A DNA stretch of 64,000 nucleotides from Palsa-461 sp963768185 (GTDB taxonomy: Bacteria > Actinomycetota > Acidimicrobiia > Acidimicrobiales > RAAP-2), in the NCBI GenBank assembly GCA_963768185.1, contig CAVYGS010000005.1:806001-870000 (forward strand). Reading direction: 5' to 3'. The translations under genes and the position numbers were made by a program. Of this stretch, positions 36,426 through 45,648 are shown piece after piece. The stretch's first letter is position 1. Each line of letters starts with the position of its first letter. The notes beneath the pieces were generated by a model. It was given only the letters and a program-made list of their open reading frames with translations, had not been told where the DNA came from and ran no database searches.

Positions 36426-38533
36426 CGGCCCGGCGACCCCACCGGCTCGACCACGAGCGGCGTCGCCTCGATCCCCTCCTCGAGCAATCCGGCCGGCTCC
36501 CCGTCGGGCTCCAGGGGGGCGGCTTTCCGGGTGGTCGCCCCCGAAGCCGGGTCGGTAGCCCGCCGGCGCCGACCCGGCGAGAGCGCGAGTAGGCCGCCCA
36601 GCCCGATCAGGAGCCCGCCGGCCCACATCCAGGCGATGAGCGGCTCGACCACGACGCCGACCGCCACCGCGCCCTTGGGCAGGTTCGGGAACTCCTGGGC
36701 GGCGGTGGCCGGGCCCGATCCGCCGATCGCGTCGAAGGTCAGGTAGACGTCGCCGGTGAACCCCGAGTCGATCGCCGGCGTCCCGACCGCCTCGGAGTTG
36801 GCCCCGGCAAACTGGGTGACCGCGGGGTGGAAGATCCCGCCGCCGTCCACCTGGACCAGCGCCTCGGTCGCCGTGCGCGACGGGGAGCGCACCGTCTGGA
36901 GCCCCTCGAACACGAAGCTGTGTCCGTCGAATTGCACCGGGGTGTGGAGCCGGAGTTCGAGCTCGCTTCGCTGGGCGAACGACGTCGCCGCCGCGATGCC
37001 GACCGCGATGACCACGACGCCGAGGTGCACCACCATGCCGCCGTTGGCCCGCCCGAGGATCCCCCGCACCACGCCGCGCCCGTGGCGCCGGCTCGTGATC
37101 ACGGCGAGGACGATCGACCGGATGGCCGACGCGCCGGCGAAGGCACCGAGGCCGAACGCGAGCAGCGGAACGAACCCGCGGACACCGCCGATGACGCAAG
37201 CGACGACCACCAGGGTCGCCGCCCAGGCGGCCGGGGCCAGGCGTCGCCAGAGCACGCCGGCGTCCACCGTGCGCCACGACAACGCCGGCGCGAGCGCCAT
37301 CAGCACGAGCAGCGCAAGCCCCACCGGCACGGCCACCGTGTTGAAGTACGGCGCGCCGACGGTGACCTGCTGGTTCTTGAGCGCCTGGTACAGGAGGGGG
37401 AAGAGCGTGCCCAGCAGGACCACGAACGCGAAGCCGACGAAGAGCAGGTTGTTCAACAAGAACGCGCCCTCCCGGCCAAGCGGCGCGTCGATGCCGCCCG
37501 GGGAGCGCAGCCGGTCGCCCCGCCACGCGATGAGCCCGAAACCGACCACCACGACCAACAAGAAGAACGAGATGAGGACGGGGCCGAGCGAAGAGTCGCT
37601 GAACGCGTGGACCGACTCGATCACCCCCGAGCGGGTGAGGAAGGTTCCGAGGATCGTGAGGGCGAAGGTCGCGACCGACAGCGAGAGGTTCCACACACGC
37701 AACAGCCCGCGGCGCTCCTGGACGAGCACCGAGTGGAGGTAGGCGGTGCCACAGAGCCACGGCAGGAGCGCCGCGTTCTCCACCGGATCCCAACCCCAGA
37801 ACCCGCCCCACCCGAGCACCTGGTAGGACCACCAGGCACCGAGCACGATCCCGACCGACAGGAAGGTCCACGCGACGAGCGTCCAGCGCCGCATCTCGAC
37901 TTGCCAGCGATCTCCCACCCGCCCGCTGGCGAGCATGCCGATCGCGAACGCGAAGGGCACCGTGAACCCGGTGAACCCGAGGTAGAGCAGCGGCGGATGG
38001 ATCGCGACGAGCGGGTTGTCCTGGAGCAGCGCGTTCGGCCCGGCGCCCTGGGCCGGTGCGGCCCCGACCACGTGCTGGAACGGGTTGGACGGCCCGACCA
38101 TCAGCCCGATGAAGAAGGCCGCCACCACGAACATGACGAGCGTCGCCCACACGACGACGGGGTCATTCGCCTCGCGTCGGAACCGCCAGACCACCGCGCA
38201 CACGAAGACCGAGAGCAGGAAGCCCCAGAGCAGGATCGAGCCGGCGAGCGCCGACCACAGGCCGGTGATCGAGTAGAGCAGCGGCGTCGCCCGGCTGTTG
38301 TTGTCTGCGACGAACGCGATCGTGAAGTCGTGGGTGACGAGGGCGTGCTCCATCGCCACCACCGCAATGGCCATCCCGGCCAGCACGACCGGCGCCAGCA
38401 ACCGGGGATCGAGCCGGGGGTCGCGCGGACGGCCGCGGCGAGTCTGCACGAGGGAGGCGACGGCGGCGAGGCCGCCCACCACCGCACCGCAGAAGGCCAG
38501 CCATACCCCGACCGACCCGATGGCGGCGTTCAA
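36422..38533 (-). CDS. ccmF: Heme lyase CcmF
   Basis: A 703-residue polytopic membrane protein of about 14-15 helices that joins heme to apocytochrome c. The tryptophan-rich heme-handling motif is GWGGFWGWDPVENAALLPWL, and the N-terminal half shows typical CcmF blocks (NPFQHV, HPPLLYLGFTGFTVPFAF). The C-terminal 60 residues after the last helix are charged and probably cytoplasmic. The ATG at 38533 is 16 bases after the ccmE stop. Confidence 0.94.
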   Translation of the reverse strand: MNAAIGSVGVWLAFCGAVVGGLAAVASLVQTRRGRPRDPRLDPRLLAPVVLAGMAIAVVAMEHALVTHDFTIAFVADNNSRATPLLYSITGLWSALAGSILLWGFLLSVFVCAVVWRFRREANDPVVVWATLVMFVVAAFFIGLMVGPSNPFQHVVGAAPAQGAGPNALLQDNPLVAIHPPLLYLGFTGFTVPFAFAIGMLASGRVGDRWQVEMRRWTLVAWTFLSVGIVLGAWWSYQVLGWGGFWGWDPVENAALLPWLCGTAYLHSVLVQERRGLLRVWNLSLSVATFALTILGTFLTRSGVIESVHAFSDSSLGPVLISFFLLVVVVGFGLIAWRGDRLRSPGGIDAPLGREGAFLLNNLLFVGFAFVVLLGTLFPLLYQALKNQQVTVGAPYFNTVAVPVGLALLVLMALAPALSWRTVDAGVLWRRLAPAAWAATLVVVACVIGGVRGFVPLLAFGLGAFAGASAIRSIVLAVITSRRHGRGVVRGILGRANGGMVVHLGVVVIAVGIAAATSFAQRSELELRLHTPVQFDGHSFVFEGLQTVRSPSRTATEALVQVDGGGIFHPAVTQFAGANSEAVGTPAIDSGFTGDVYLTFDAIGGSGPATAAQEFPNLPKGAVAVGVVVEPLIAWMWAGGLLIGLGGLLALSPGRRRRATDPASGATTRKAAPLEPDGEPAGLLEEGIEATPLVVEPVGSPGR

Positions 38534-38549
38534 CGAAGCTTCCGTTGGC

Positions 38550-39031
38550 TCAGCGCACCAAACCGTTGGGTGCGCGCACCCGGTTCGGATGGGCCGCGAT
38601 GTAGTTCGCCGAGTGCTTCACCATGATCTGGTTGGAGAGGAAGAGCGTCGAGCCCGGGGCCGCGAAGTGCCCGACCACGACGACCGGGATGTTCTGCTGG
38701 AAGAGCTCCGGCGGGGACCCGACGTTCTGGACGGCCACGTCGTTGCTCCCCTCCGACACGGTGAAGTTCGCGCCCTGGGCCGTCCGGCGGATGCTGCCCG
38801 GCACCACCAGGCCCTCGAGCCGGAAGGTCGTGGTGCCGAGCGTCCCCCGGTGGGCCAGCGCCTGGTCGACCGTGTCGAAGTAGTCGAGCGAGCTGCCCAG
38901 GCCCTCCACGAGCAAGAAGACGAGCGCCGCTACGAGCACCGCGGCGACGAACCACAGCCGCCGTTTGGTGCGCCGCCTCGTGGACGACCCGACGGGGGAA
39001 CGGGTTCGCTCGACCGGGGCGCGTCGATCAC
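38550..39031 (-). CDS. ccmE: Cytochrome c maturation protein CcmE (one frameshift)
   Basis: Periplasmic heme chaperone. The start is a GTG at 39031 overlapping the ccmD stop (GTGA), giving VIDAPRSSEPVPP; one base is missing in the G run at 38994-38998. Restored, the frame continues VGSSTRRRTKRRLWFVAAVL, with a membrane helix, and the OB-fold domain (TTFRLEGLVVPGSI; VVGHFAAPG). The heme-binding HxxxY motif is present (MVKHSANYIAAHP). Corrected length is about 160 residues, normal for CcmE. Confidence 0.85.
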
Positions 39032-39189
39032 GGTCCGCCCGCGGCGCCCGTCTCGGCGGGCTCGTCGGCGTCGTCCGTCGCGGATAGGTCGACCCGGCGC
39101 TCCAGGCTGCGGCGGCGCAGCACGAGGGTGATCGAGTACAAGAAGAGCACCGAGAGCCCCACCGCGTATCCGGCGTCGATGTAGCTCAT
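39028..39189 (-). CDS. ccmD: Small CcmD-like membrane protein
   Basis: A 53-residue single-helix protein (MSYIDAGYAVGLSVLFLYS then basic RRRSLERR), matching CcmD, which tethers CcmE to the CcmABC exporter. Both ends overlap neighbours: its ATG overlaps the ccmC stop and its stop overlaps the ccmE GTG. Assigned from size, topology and position. Confidence 0.85.
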   Translation of the reverse strand: MSYIDAGYAVGLSVLFLYSITLVLRRRSLERRVDLSATDDADEPAETGAAGGP

Positions 39190-40007
39190 TGGTGCACCTC
39201 GGCCGGCGGGCGCAGCGGGGCCGGCGCCCCATGCCCGTTGGTGGGCGGGGGCGCCGACACCTCGCCCTCGGCCCACCGCTCGGCCAGCGAGACCTCCAGC
39301 TGCTCGGCGCCCGTGCGATCGGCCAGGACCTCGATCCGGTAGCGCACCGCGACCATCCACACGAACACGAGCGTCAGCGCGACGAACCCCAGCAGCAGCG
39401 TCCAGGCCATCGAGCCGTGGATCGTCGGGGTCAGGTTCGCGTTGAGGACGGTCGCCCCCTGGTGGAGCGTCTGCCACCACACCACCGAGAAGTGCACGAT
39501 CGGCACATCCACGAACGCGATGAGCGCGGCGACGGCGCAGCGCTTGGCCCGCACCTCGGGGTCGGCGGGCACCCGGCGCAGGGCCATGTACCCGAGGAAC
39601 AAGACGAGGAGCAGCGCGGTCGAGGTCAGCCGCGCGTCCCAGGTCCACCACACGCCCCAGGTCGGCCGGCCCCAGATCATGCCGGTGGCGAGCGTGAGGG
39701 CGTTGAAGATGACGCCGACCTCGACCGACGCGGCGGCGAGGCGGTCCCAGAACATCGACCTTGTGCGACGCCAGAGATAGAGCACGCTGGAGAGGGCAGC
39801 GAGCCCGAACGCGAGGTAGAGCGCCACCCACGCGATCGGCGGGTGCAGATAGACGAGCCGGACCAGGTTGCCCTGGACCTTGTCGGGCGGGGTCACCCAC
39901 AGGCCCAGCCAGACCGTCGCGGCGGTCGAAACCAACCCGAGCACACCCACCACGCGCACCCAGCGGGGGCGGGGGACGTCGGCCCGCCGGGCGACGGTGG
40001 CCCTCAC
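39186..40007 (-). CDS. ccmC: Heme exporter/handling protein CcmC
   Basis: A 273-residue membrane protein with six helices that loads heme on CcmE. The WWD-type motif is seen as TWGVWWTWDARLTS, flanked by conserved His (YLHPPIAWVALYLAFG; VPIVHFSVVWWQTLH). The GTG at 40007 overlaps the ccmB stop (GTGA). The cytoplasmic tail (GTGAEQLEVSLAERW onward) is longer than usual. Confidence 0.93.
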   Translation of the reverse strand: MRATVARRADVPRPRWVRVVGVLGLVSTAATVWLGLWVTPPDKVQGNLVRLVYLHPPIAWVALYLAFGLAALSSVLYLWRRTRSMFWDRLAAASVEVGVIFNALTLATGMIWGRPTWGVWWTWDARLTSTALLLVLFLGYMALRRVPADPEVRAKRCAVAALIAFVDVPIVHFSVVWWQTLHQGATVLNANLTPTIHGSMAWTLLLGFVALTLVFVWMVAVRYRIEVLADRTGAEQLEVSLAERWAEGEVSAPPPTNGHGAPAPLRPPAEVHQ

Positions 40008-40672
40008 GCCGCCTCCAGAAGCGGCCCGTAAAGAACGATCCCAACGACGACGTAGACCACCGCGAACGGTGCCAGCACCCGGAGCCATGCCGCCCCGGCC
40101 GACACCGAGCCGCTCAAGGCGCCTGCCCAGGTGCGCGACGCGGCCAGCAGCACCGGTGCGAGCACCGGCAGGACGAGCAACGGGAGCAGGGTCTCCCGGA
40201 CGCGCAGGCCCGCCGAGAGCGCGCCGTACAGGGTGCCAGCGGCGGCCAGCCCGACCGTCGCCAGCAGGGAGGCCACCAGCGCGAGCCACGGCACGCGCAC
40301 GTGCACCCCGAAGAGCACGGTCATGGCCGCCCACAGCACGACCTGGAGCGCGGCGAGCTCCGCGGCGACCGCTGCGGCCTTGCCGAGGAACACCCCGGCC
40401 GGGTCGATGCCCGAGGCTCGCAGCCCGTCTCGGGTCCCCTCCCCCGACTCGATGGCGAAGCTGCGCTGGGTCGCCAGCACGGTCGAGAACAACACCGCAA
40501 GCCAGAACAGGCCAGGCGCGGCCGACGCGAGGGTGCCGCGCGCCGGGCCGAGCGCGAACGCGTAGAGGACGAGCGAGAGCACGGCGACCGGCAGCACCTG
40601 CCACAGCGCGACCCGGGAGCGCAGCTCGATCCGCAGGTCCTTGCCTGCGACGAGCAGGGCGTCACGCCACAT
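40004..40672 (-). CDS. ccmB: Heme exporter protein CcmB
   Basis: A 222-residue ABC transporter membrane subunit with six helices. It begins MWRDALLVAGKDLRIELRS, a typical CcmB start, and retains the family segments ALGPARGTLASAAPGLFWLA and SGEGTRDGLRASGIDP. The ATG at 40672 lies inside the end of ccmA (11-base overlap), so the two are coupled. It works with CcmA in CcmE release. Confidence 0.92.
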   Translation of the reverse strand: MWRDALLVAGKDLRIELRSRVALWQVLPVAVLSLVLYAFALGPARGTLASAAPGLFWLAVLFSTVLATQRSFAIESGEGTRDGLRASGIDPAGVFLGKAAAVAAELAALQVVLWAAMTVLFGVHVRVPWLALVASLLATVGLAAAGTLYGALSAGLRVRETLLPLLVLPVLAPVLLAASRTWAGALSGSVSAGAAWLRVLAPFAVVYVVVGIVLYGPLLEAA

Positions 40673-41363
40673 GGGTTCCGCCCTCGCCCACCGCTGACAG
40701 CTTGGCTCTTCGCCCACCCGATGTGACGTCGGCCACCCGGCCACCAGCCATCGACACCTGGCGGTCGGACATCGCCGCCGCCAGCTCGGGCTCGTGGGAG
40801 GAGAACAACACCGACGCCCCGCCGGCAACGGCCTCGGCGACCAGCTCGGCGAGCAGCGTGCGCGCCGTCGGGTCGAGGCCGGCGTGGGGCTCGTCAAGCA
40901 ACCAGAGCTCGGGGGCCCGTCCGACGAGGACGGCCAGCGCCACCCTCCGCCGCTGTCCCGCCGACAGCCCCCCGACCGGCGTCTTGGCCAGCCGTCCCTT
41001 CATCCCGACACGCTCAAGGGCGGGTCCGACGCGCTCGACAGCGGCTCCGGCGGCCCGCAGCGCGAAGCGCAGGTTCTCCGTGGCCGTTAGCTCGTCGTAG
41101 AGGCTCGGCGCGTGCCCGAGCAGGCCCACCTGCCGCCGGACCGCCGCCTGGTCGTCGCGCAGGTCGATTCCGAGCACGAACGCCTCGCCCGAGCGCACTT
41201 GCACCAGGCCGGCGCAGGTCCGCAAGAGCGTGGTCTTCCCGGCGCCGTTCGCGCCGACGACCGAGACCACCTCCCCTTGTCCGACCGAGAGATCGACCCC
41301 CGAAAGGGCGGGGAAGCGACCGGTGAGCGCAACGGCGCCCCGGAGCAGCACGACGTGATCCAT
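40662..41363 (-). CDS. ccmA: Heme ABC exporter ATP-binding protein CcmA
   Basis: A 233-residue ABC ATPase. Walker A GANGAGKTTLLR, signature GGLSAGQRRRVALA, Walker B LWLLDEPHAGLD and switch His in LFSSHEPEL are all intact. It powers the CcmAB complex that frees holo-CcmE. ATG at 41363, 67 bases after the ccdA stop. Confidence 0.93.
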   Translation of the reverse strand: MDHVVLLRGAVALTGRFPALSGVDLSVGQGEVVSVVGANGAGKTTLLRTCAGLVQVRSGEAFVLGIDLRDDQAAVRRQVGLLGHAPSLYDELTATENLRFALRAAGAAVERVGPALERVGMKGRLAKTPVGGLSAGQRRRVALAVLVGRAPELWLLDEPHAGLDPTARTLLAELVAEAVAGGASVLFSSHEPELAAAMSDRQVSMAGGRVADVTSGGRRAKLSAVGEGGTHVA

Positions 41364-41430
41364 TGGGATTGGCGCAATGCTACGAGCCGACCGCCGGGCG
41401 GGGCCAAGTGACCAGCTCGGGCGGCTGGCC

Positions 41431-42238
41431 TCAGCTCGTGGTCAGCCGGCCGAGCCCGATGTGCCGCATGACCTGCTGCATCTCGGATGCCAACCAGCCG
41501 AGCTGGTTGGTGAGCAGCAGGATCCCGAAGGCCACGAGGACGACGCCTCCGACCAGGTGGATCAACCCGAGCCGGCGGCGGGCCCGGGCGTAGAGGGCGG
41601 TCAGCCGACCGAAGGCCAGCCCGGTCGCGACGAATGGCACGCCGAGCCCGAGCGAGTAGGCGAAGAGGAGCACGACGCCCCCGCCGAGCGTCGCCCGCGA
41701 GGCCGCGAGAGCGGTCACCGCACCGAGCACCGGGCCGATGCAGGGTGTCCACGCGAACCCGAAGGCCATTCCCATGATCGGCGCGGCGAGGGTGTCGAGC
41801 GAACCGTGCCCGAAGCGGAGCCGTCGCTCGGCAAGCACCCGGGCGGCGACGGCGCGGGGCGCCGGCCCGACCTTCGCCCACACCGAAGCCGGAGCGGCCG
41901 ACAGCAGCAGCACCCCACCGAGCGCCACCACCACCGCGCCCGCGCCGAGCGTGAGATCTCGGCGGTGCGCGCTCGAGGAGATGACCCACCCCTGACGCGG
42001 CCGCGCCGAGCGCCACGAAGACGACGGTGAAGCCGGCAACGAACAGTGCGATGTCGCGCAGCAGGCGTCGCATCGGCACCGCGCCCGGACCGGCCTCGAG
42101 CTCGGCCACCGAGAGGCCGGAGACCACCGAGAGATAGCCAGGCACCAGCGGGAGGACGCACGGGGAGAGAAACGAGACGATCCCGGCGCCGAAGGCGATC
42201 AGGACGCCGAGCGGGCTGGCGGTGACGGTAGCGAGCAT
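41431..42238 (-). CDS. ccdA: Thiol-disulfide transporter CcdA (one frameshift)
   Basis: A membrane protein moving electrons from cytoplasmic thioredoxin to outward-facing CcmG/CcmH. The first half, from ATG 42238, includes the first redox cysteine in FLSPCVLPLVPGYLS and reads to GVGHLLER. The second half resumes as HRRDLTLGAGAVVVAL and contains the second cysteine in WTPCIGPVLGAV. One extra base near 41965-41975 (GTGCGCGCTC) separates them. Corrected length of about 268 residues with six or seven helices is normal. It heads the ccm operon. Confidence 0.88.
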
Positions 42239-42336
42239 CGATACGAGGGTGGATTGCTAATCAAGAAGCGAGCACGGGCCGGCGACCTGCCAGCTGGGCC
42301 CCACCAGTCTGCGTCGGTGGGGATCGAACCCGGCGC

Positions 42337-43314
42337 TCACCCGGGGCCGCCCTGCCGGGCCACCAGCTCCAGGTCGGCGTCCACCATCATGTTCACCAGC
42401 CGGGGAAAGTCGATCTCGGGTTCCCAGCCCAGCACCTCCCGGGCCCGCCGCGGATCGCCAACCAGCAGATCGACCTCGGCGGGGCGCATGAACCGCTCGT
42501 CCTGAGTCACGTACTCCCGGTAGTCGAGGCCCACGCGACCAAAGGCCAGCTCGCAAAACTCGCGCACCGAGTGGGTCACCCCGGTCGCGACCACGTAACT
42601 CCCCGGATTCTCCTGTTGCAGCATGAGCCACATCGCCCGGACATAGTCCGCGGCATATCCCCAGTCCCGCTGCGCATCCAGGTTTCCCATCGCCAACGTC
42701 GTGTCCAGTCCGAGCTTGATGCGGGCAACGCCATGACTGATCTTGCGCGTGGAGAACTCCAAGCCCCGACGCGGGCTCTCGTGATTGAAGAGGATCCCGG
42801 AGCTGGCGTGCAGGCCGTAGCTCTCCGCGTAGTTGATGGTGATCCAGTGTCCGTACACCTTGGCGACCCCATAAGGACTCCGCGGGTAGAAGGGCGTGGT
42901 CTCGCGCTGGGGGACTTCGAGCACCTTTCCGAACATCTCCGACGAGCTCGCCTGGTAGAAGCGGATCTCGGGATCCACGATTCGGATGGCGTCGAGCATC
43001 CTCGTGACACCGAGTGCCGTCGTCTCGCCGGTGAGCACCGGCTGACCCCAAGAGGTCTGCACGAACGACTGAGCGGCCAGGTTGTAGACCTCATTGGGGC
43101 GGTGCTCACGGAGCAGGTTGATCATCGAGACCTCGTCGAGCAGATCTCCCGAAACCAGCGTGACCTGATCCTGGATGTGCGCGATCCGCTCGAAGTTGAC
43201 CGTGCTGCTGCGACGCAACATGCCGATGACTTCGTAACCACGGCCCAGGAGGAACTCGGCCAGGTAGGAACCGTCCTGGCCAGTGATACCGGTGATCAAC
43301 GCGCGTGGAGGCAT
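42337..43314 (-). CDS. gmd: GDP-mannose 4,6-dehydratase
   Basis: A 325-residue extended SDR converting GDP-mannose to GDP-4-keto-6-deoxymannose, the first step to deoxyhexoses such as fucose or rhamnose. NADP-binding GITGQDGSYLAEFLLGRG, RRSSTVN, active-site SSSEMFG and YGVAKVYGH are present, as is the late NHESPRRG block. The ATG at 43314 gives the family start PRALITGITGQDG. No reductase for the next step is adjacent. It suggests envelope polysaccharide synthesis together with the nearby glycosyltransferase. Confidence 0.94.
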   Translation of the reverse strand: MPPRALITGITGQDGSYLAEFLLGRGYEVIGMLRRSSTVNFERIAHIQDQVTLVSGDLLDEVSMINLLREHRPNEVYNLAAQSFVQTSWGQPVLTGETTALGVTRMLDAIRIVDPEIRFYQASSSEMFGKVLEVPQRETTPFYPRSPYGVAKVYGHWITINYAESYGLHASSGILFNHESPRRGLEFSTRKISHGVARIKLGLDTTLAMGNLDAQRDWGYAADYVRAMWLMLQQENPGSYVVATGVTHSVREFCELAFGRVGLDYREYVTQDERFMRPAEVDLLVGDPRRAREVLGWEPEIDFPRLVNMMVDADLELVARQGGPG

Positions 43315-43365
43315 CCGCCAGTTGTACCCCGTGGCATCGCCGACGTCTGCTAGGCCAATTGGCAA

Positions 43366-43809
43366 ATGCCCGAGAACTTGGGGAGGAAGATCGCCCGCCT
43401 GCGGAGCGCTCTGGGATGGACCCAGGCTGATCTGGCGGCACGGCTGGCCATCTCTCGGGTGGCCGTGTCCCATCTGGAGGCAGGGATCTCGATCCCCGGG
43501 GAACGGACCGCGACGCTCCTGGCCGGGCTGTTCAAGCTTGAACCCCACGAGCTCGTGGCGGGCACCAACTACCCACCGGCGAAGGCCGAGCGCCTGCCGG
43601 TGGTGGCGTGCCGCTACACGGAGGTCGAACTGCAGCTTCGTCTGCTGGACGGCGACATCGAACGGACCGGCGCCGGATTCGACCCCCTCCTGGCGGATGA
43701 GTGGCGCCGACGTCTCGCCAAGTTGCGGCAGGCCAGCCACGATCGCCGAGAGCGAGACGCGCTCGACGAGGCCATGCGCGAGCTCCTCCACCGGCCGAAA
43801 CGAGGCTGA
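43366..43809 (+). CDS. XRE-family helix-turn-helix protein
   Basis: A 147-residue probable DNA-binding protein. The N-terminal HTH (residues 8-62) reads IARLRSALGWTQADLAARLA then ISRVAVSHLEAGISIPGERT. The C-terminal 80 residues are charged and helical (LADEWRRRLAKLRQASHDRR) and unmatched to a known domain. It is divergent from gmd across 51 bp, so gmd may be its target, but no operator is recognised. Confidence 0.8.
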   Translation: MPENLGRKIARLRSALGWTQADLAARLAISRVAVSHLEAGISIPGERTATLLAGLFKLEPHELVAGTNYPPAKAERLPVVACRYTEVELQLRLLDGDIERTGAGFDPLLADEWRRRLAKLRQASHDRRERDALDEAMRELLHRPKRG

Positions 43810-43855
43810 GCGGCGCCCGATCGTTGGACCGCGCTGTGCAAGAGGCGCGGCCAGA

Positions 43856-43861
43856 TACCGT
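43856..43861 (+). promoter_or_regulatory. -10 box (TACCGT) of the glycosyltransferase gene
   Basis: TACCGT ends 6 bases before the ATG at 43868, predicting a leaderless transcript. Confidence 0.45.
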
Positions 43862-43867
43862 GCGCCG

Positions 43868-44917
43868 ATGGCGTTGGCCGTCATCGTCTCGTTCCGTCTC
43901 GGTGGCCGCGACGGGGTATCGGTCGAGACCGCGAAGTGGTCAGCCGCGCTTGAACAGCTCGGGTTCAAAGTGCGGACGGTCGCCGGCGAGGGGCCCGTGG
44001 ATCGCGTCGTCCCCGGGCTCGCAATCGCCGCCGTGCAGCCCCCCGAACGCGACGAGGTCGCGCACGCCATGGAGGGCGCAGATCTGGTGGTCGTCGAGAA
44101 TCTCTGTTCGCTCCCGTTGAACCGGGCCGCCGGCGACGTCGTGGCCGAAGTGTGCGCGGGGCGCCCGACCGTGCTCCACCATCACGACCTGTCCTGGCAG
44201 CGCCCCCACCTGGGCATCGACAAGCCCCCGCCCGACGACCCCGCATGGCGCCACGTCACGATCAACGAGTTGAGTCGGCGAGAGCTCGCGACCAGAGGGA
44301 TCGCCGCCACGACCATCTACAACCGCTTCGACACGACCGCATCGCCCGGCGATCGCACGGCGATACGCGCCGCGCTCGGCGTTGCCGACGACGAACGTCT
44401 CGTCCTGCAACCGACGCGCGCCCTTCCGCGTAAGAACATCGAGGGCGCACTGACGCTCGCGACCGAGCTCGGGGCGACGTACTGGCTGCTCGGTCCGGCG
44501 GAGGACGGATACGACCACGAGCTCGAGCGGCTCGTGGGGGGCGCAAGGTGCAGGGTGATCGTCGGCCGCGGTGTCACCAACCCAAGCGCGGCGGAAGCCT
44601 ACGCGGCCTGCGACGTGGTCGCCCTCCCCTCGACCTGGGAGGGGTTCGGCAACCCCACCGTCGAGTCCGCCGTCCACCGCCGGCCCCTCGCCATCGGGCC
44701 GTATCCCGTCGCACGGGAGATCGCGGCGTTCGGCTTCCAGTGGTTCGCCCTTGAGGATGCCGTTGAGCTGGACCGATGGCTCCGAGCCCCGGACCCCGGC
44801 CTCCTCGAGCGCAACTGGGAAGTCGCGGACGCCCACTTCTCGGTGCGGGACCTGCCGTTGCGCCTGTCCGAGATTCTTGACTCGATGGGCGTCGACTCCG
44901 GCGTCCACCGCGGTTGA
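43868..44917 (+). CDS. Glycosyltransferase family 4-like protein
   Basis: A 349-residue GT-B fold enzyme, probably adding a sugar to a lipid or polysaccharide acceptor on the cytoplasmic side. The C-terminal half has the nucleotide-sugar pattern: LVLQPTRALPRKNIEGALTL, YWLLGPAEDGYDHELERLV, and the EX7E-like VALPSTWEGFGNPTVESAVH. The N-terminal domain starts VIVSFRLGGRDGVSVETAKW. The ATG at 43868 is preferred because a -10 box sits just upstream and the upstream extension overlaps the XRE gene in another frame. Donor and acceptor are unknown. Confidence 0.88.
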   Translation: MALAVIVSFRLGGRDGVSVETAKWSAALEQLGFKVRTVAGEGPVDRVVPGLAIAAVQPPERDEVAHAMEGADLVVVENLCSLPLNRAAGDVVAEVCAGRPTVLHHHDLSWQRPHLGIDKPPPDDPAWRHVTINELSRRELATRGIAATTIYNRFDTTASPGDRTAIRAALGVADDERLVLQPTRALPRKNIEGALTLATELGATYWLLGPAEDGYDHELERLVGGARCRVIVGRGVTNPSAAEAYAACDVVALPSTWEGFGNPTVESAVHRRPLAIGPYPVAREIAAFGFQWFALEDAVELDRWLRAPDPGLLERNWEVADAHFSVRDLPLRLSEILDSMGVDSGVHRG

Positions 44918-44966
44918 CGGCGGGTTTCCTGAAGCACCGAAACGGGCAGTCCGGAGGGTATCCTGG

Positions 44967-45647
44967 GTGACCGCGATGACTGCAGTAGCTCGGACCGCAC
45001 ACGAAAAGCCGGTGGCCCCACGGCACCGGCGCCTTGGGGCACCCCAACGCCGGGTGCAGTTGGTCGCGGCCGCCCAACGGCTCTTCGCCGAGCGCGGGTA
45101 CCGCGCCACGACGATGGAGGACATCGCCAACGCGGGAGGGGTCACCAAGCCGCTCTTGTACCAACACTTCGAGTCCAAGCGGGCGCTCTACCTCGAGCTC
45201 GTCCAACAGGTGTCGATCGAGTTGCTCGACGCCCTGCGCGCGGCTCACCGGGAAGCGGGCGGCCCGCGGGAGATGACCGAGAACGGCTACCGCGCCTACT
45301 TCGAGCTGATCGTCACCCACGAAGACGCGTTCAGGTTGGTCTTCGGCCGCTCGGCACCCGAGGACCCCGAGTTGTCCCAGGCGGCGCGCCAGGTGGAGAC
45401 GGCCGTCCTCGACGTCATCGAGAGCAGCATGCCCGAGCAGCTGGCGCCGGAGCACCGCCGATTGCTCGCGTACTCGATCGTCGGCATGGCGGAGGGCGGG
45501 ACCCGGTTCTGGGTGGAGTGGTCCAAGAACAAGGCCAAGGCCATTGGTCAAGACAAGATCGTGACCTCGCCCGAGGACGTCCGGCTGCTCGCCGAGCGGG
45601 TCTCCCGGGTGGCGTGGGCTGGCCTGCGCTCCATCGGGCCGGACTGA
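44967..45647 (+). CDS. TetR-family transcriptional regulator
   Basis: A 226-residue repressor. The HTH is at about residues 26-75 (RVQLVAAAQRLFAERGYRAT; VTKPLLYQHFESKRALYLEL), followed by a helical ligand-binding domain (FELIVTHEDAFRLVFG). The GTG at 44967 has a GGAGGG ribosome-binding site 8 bases upstream; the ATG nine bases later is an alternative. A TetR-type palindrome lies before the acyl-CoA dehydrogenase 1.9 kb away, a possible target. It ends one base from the convergent phosphatase gene. Confidence 0.9.
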   Translation: MTAMTAVARTAHEKPVAPRHRRLGAPQRRVQLVAAAQRLFAERGYRATTMEDIANAGGVTKPLLYQHFESKRALYLELVQQVSIELLDALRAAHREAGGPREMTENGYRAYFELIVTHEDAFRLVFGRSAPEDPELSQAARQVETAVLDVIESSMPEQLAPEHRRLLAYSIVGMAEGGTRFWVEWSKNKAKAIGQDKIVTSPEDVRLLAERVSRVAWAGLRSIGPD

Positions 45648-45648
45648 T

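Noticed and set aside
38930..39232. Separate small gene between ccmD and ccmE
   Set aside because: Its first part is explained as the N-terminus of ccmE before a one-base loss in a G run; the rest is out of frame.
42299..42322. CCCCACC / GGTGGGG hairpin after gmd as a terminator
   Set aside because: A 7-bp stem with a 10-base loop and no T-tract; too weak to report as a feature.
42316..42340. tRNA T-arm-like sequence on the minus strand (GGTTCGATCCCC)
   Set aside because: The T-stem does not pair fully and no matching acceptor, D or anticodon arms are found around it.
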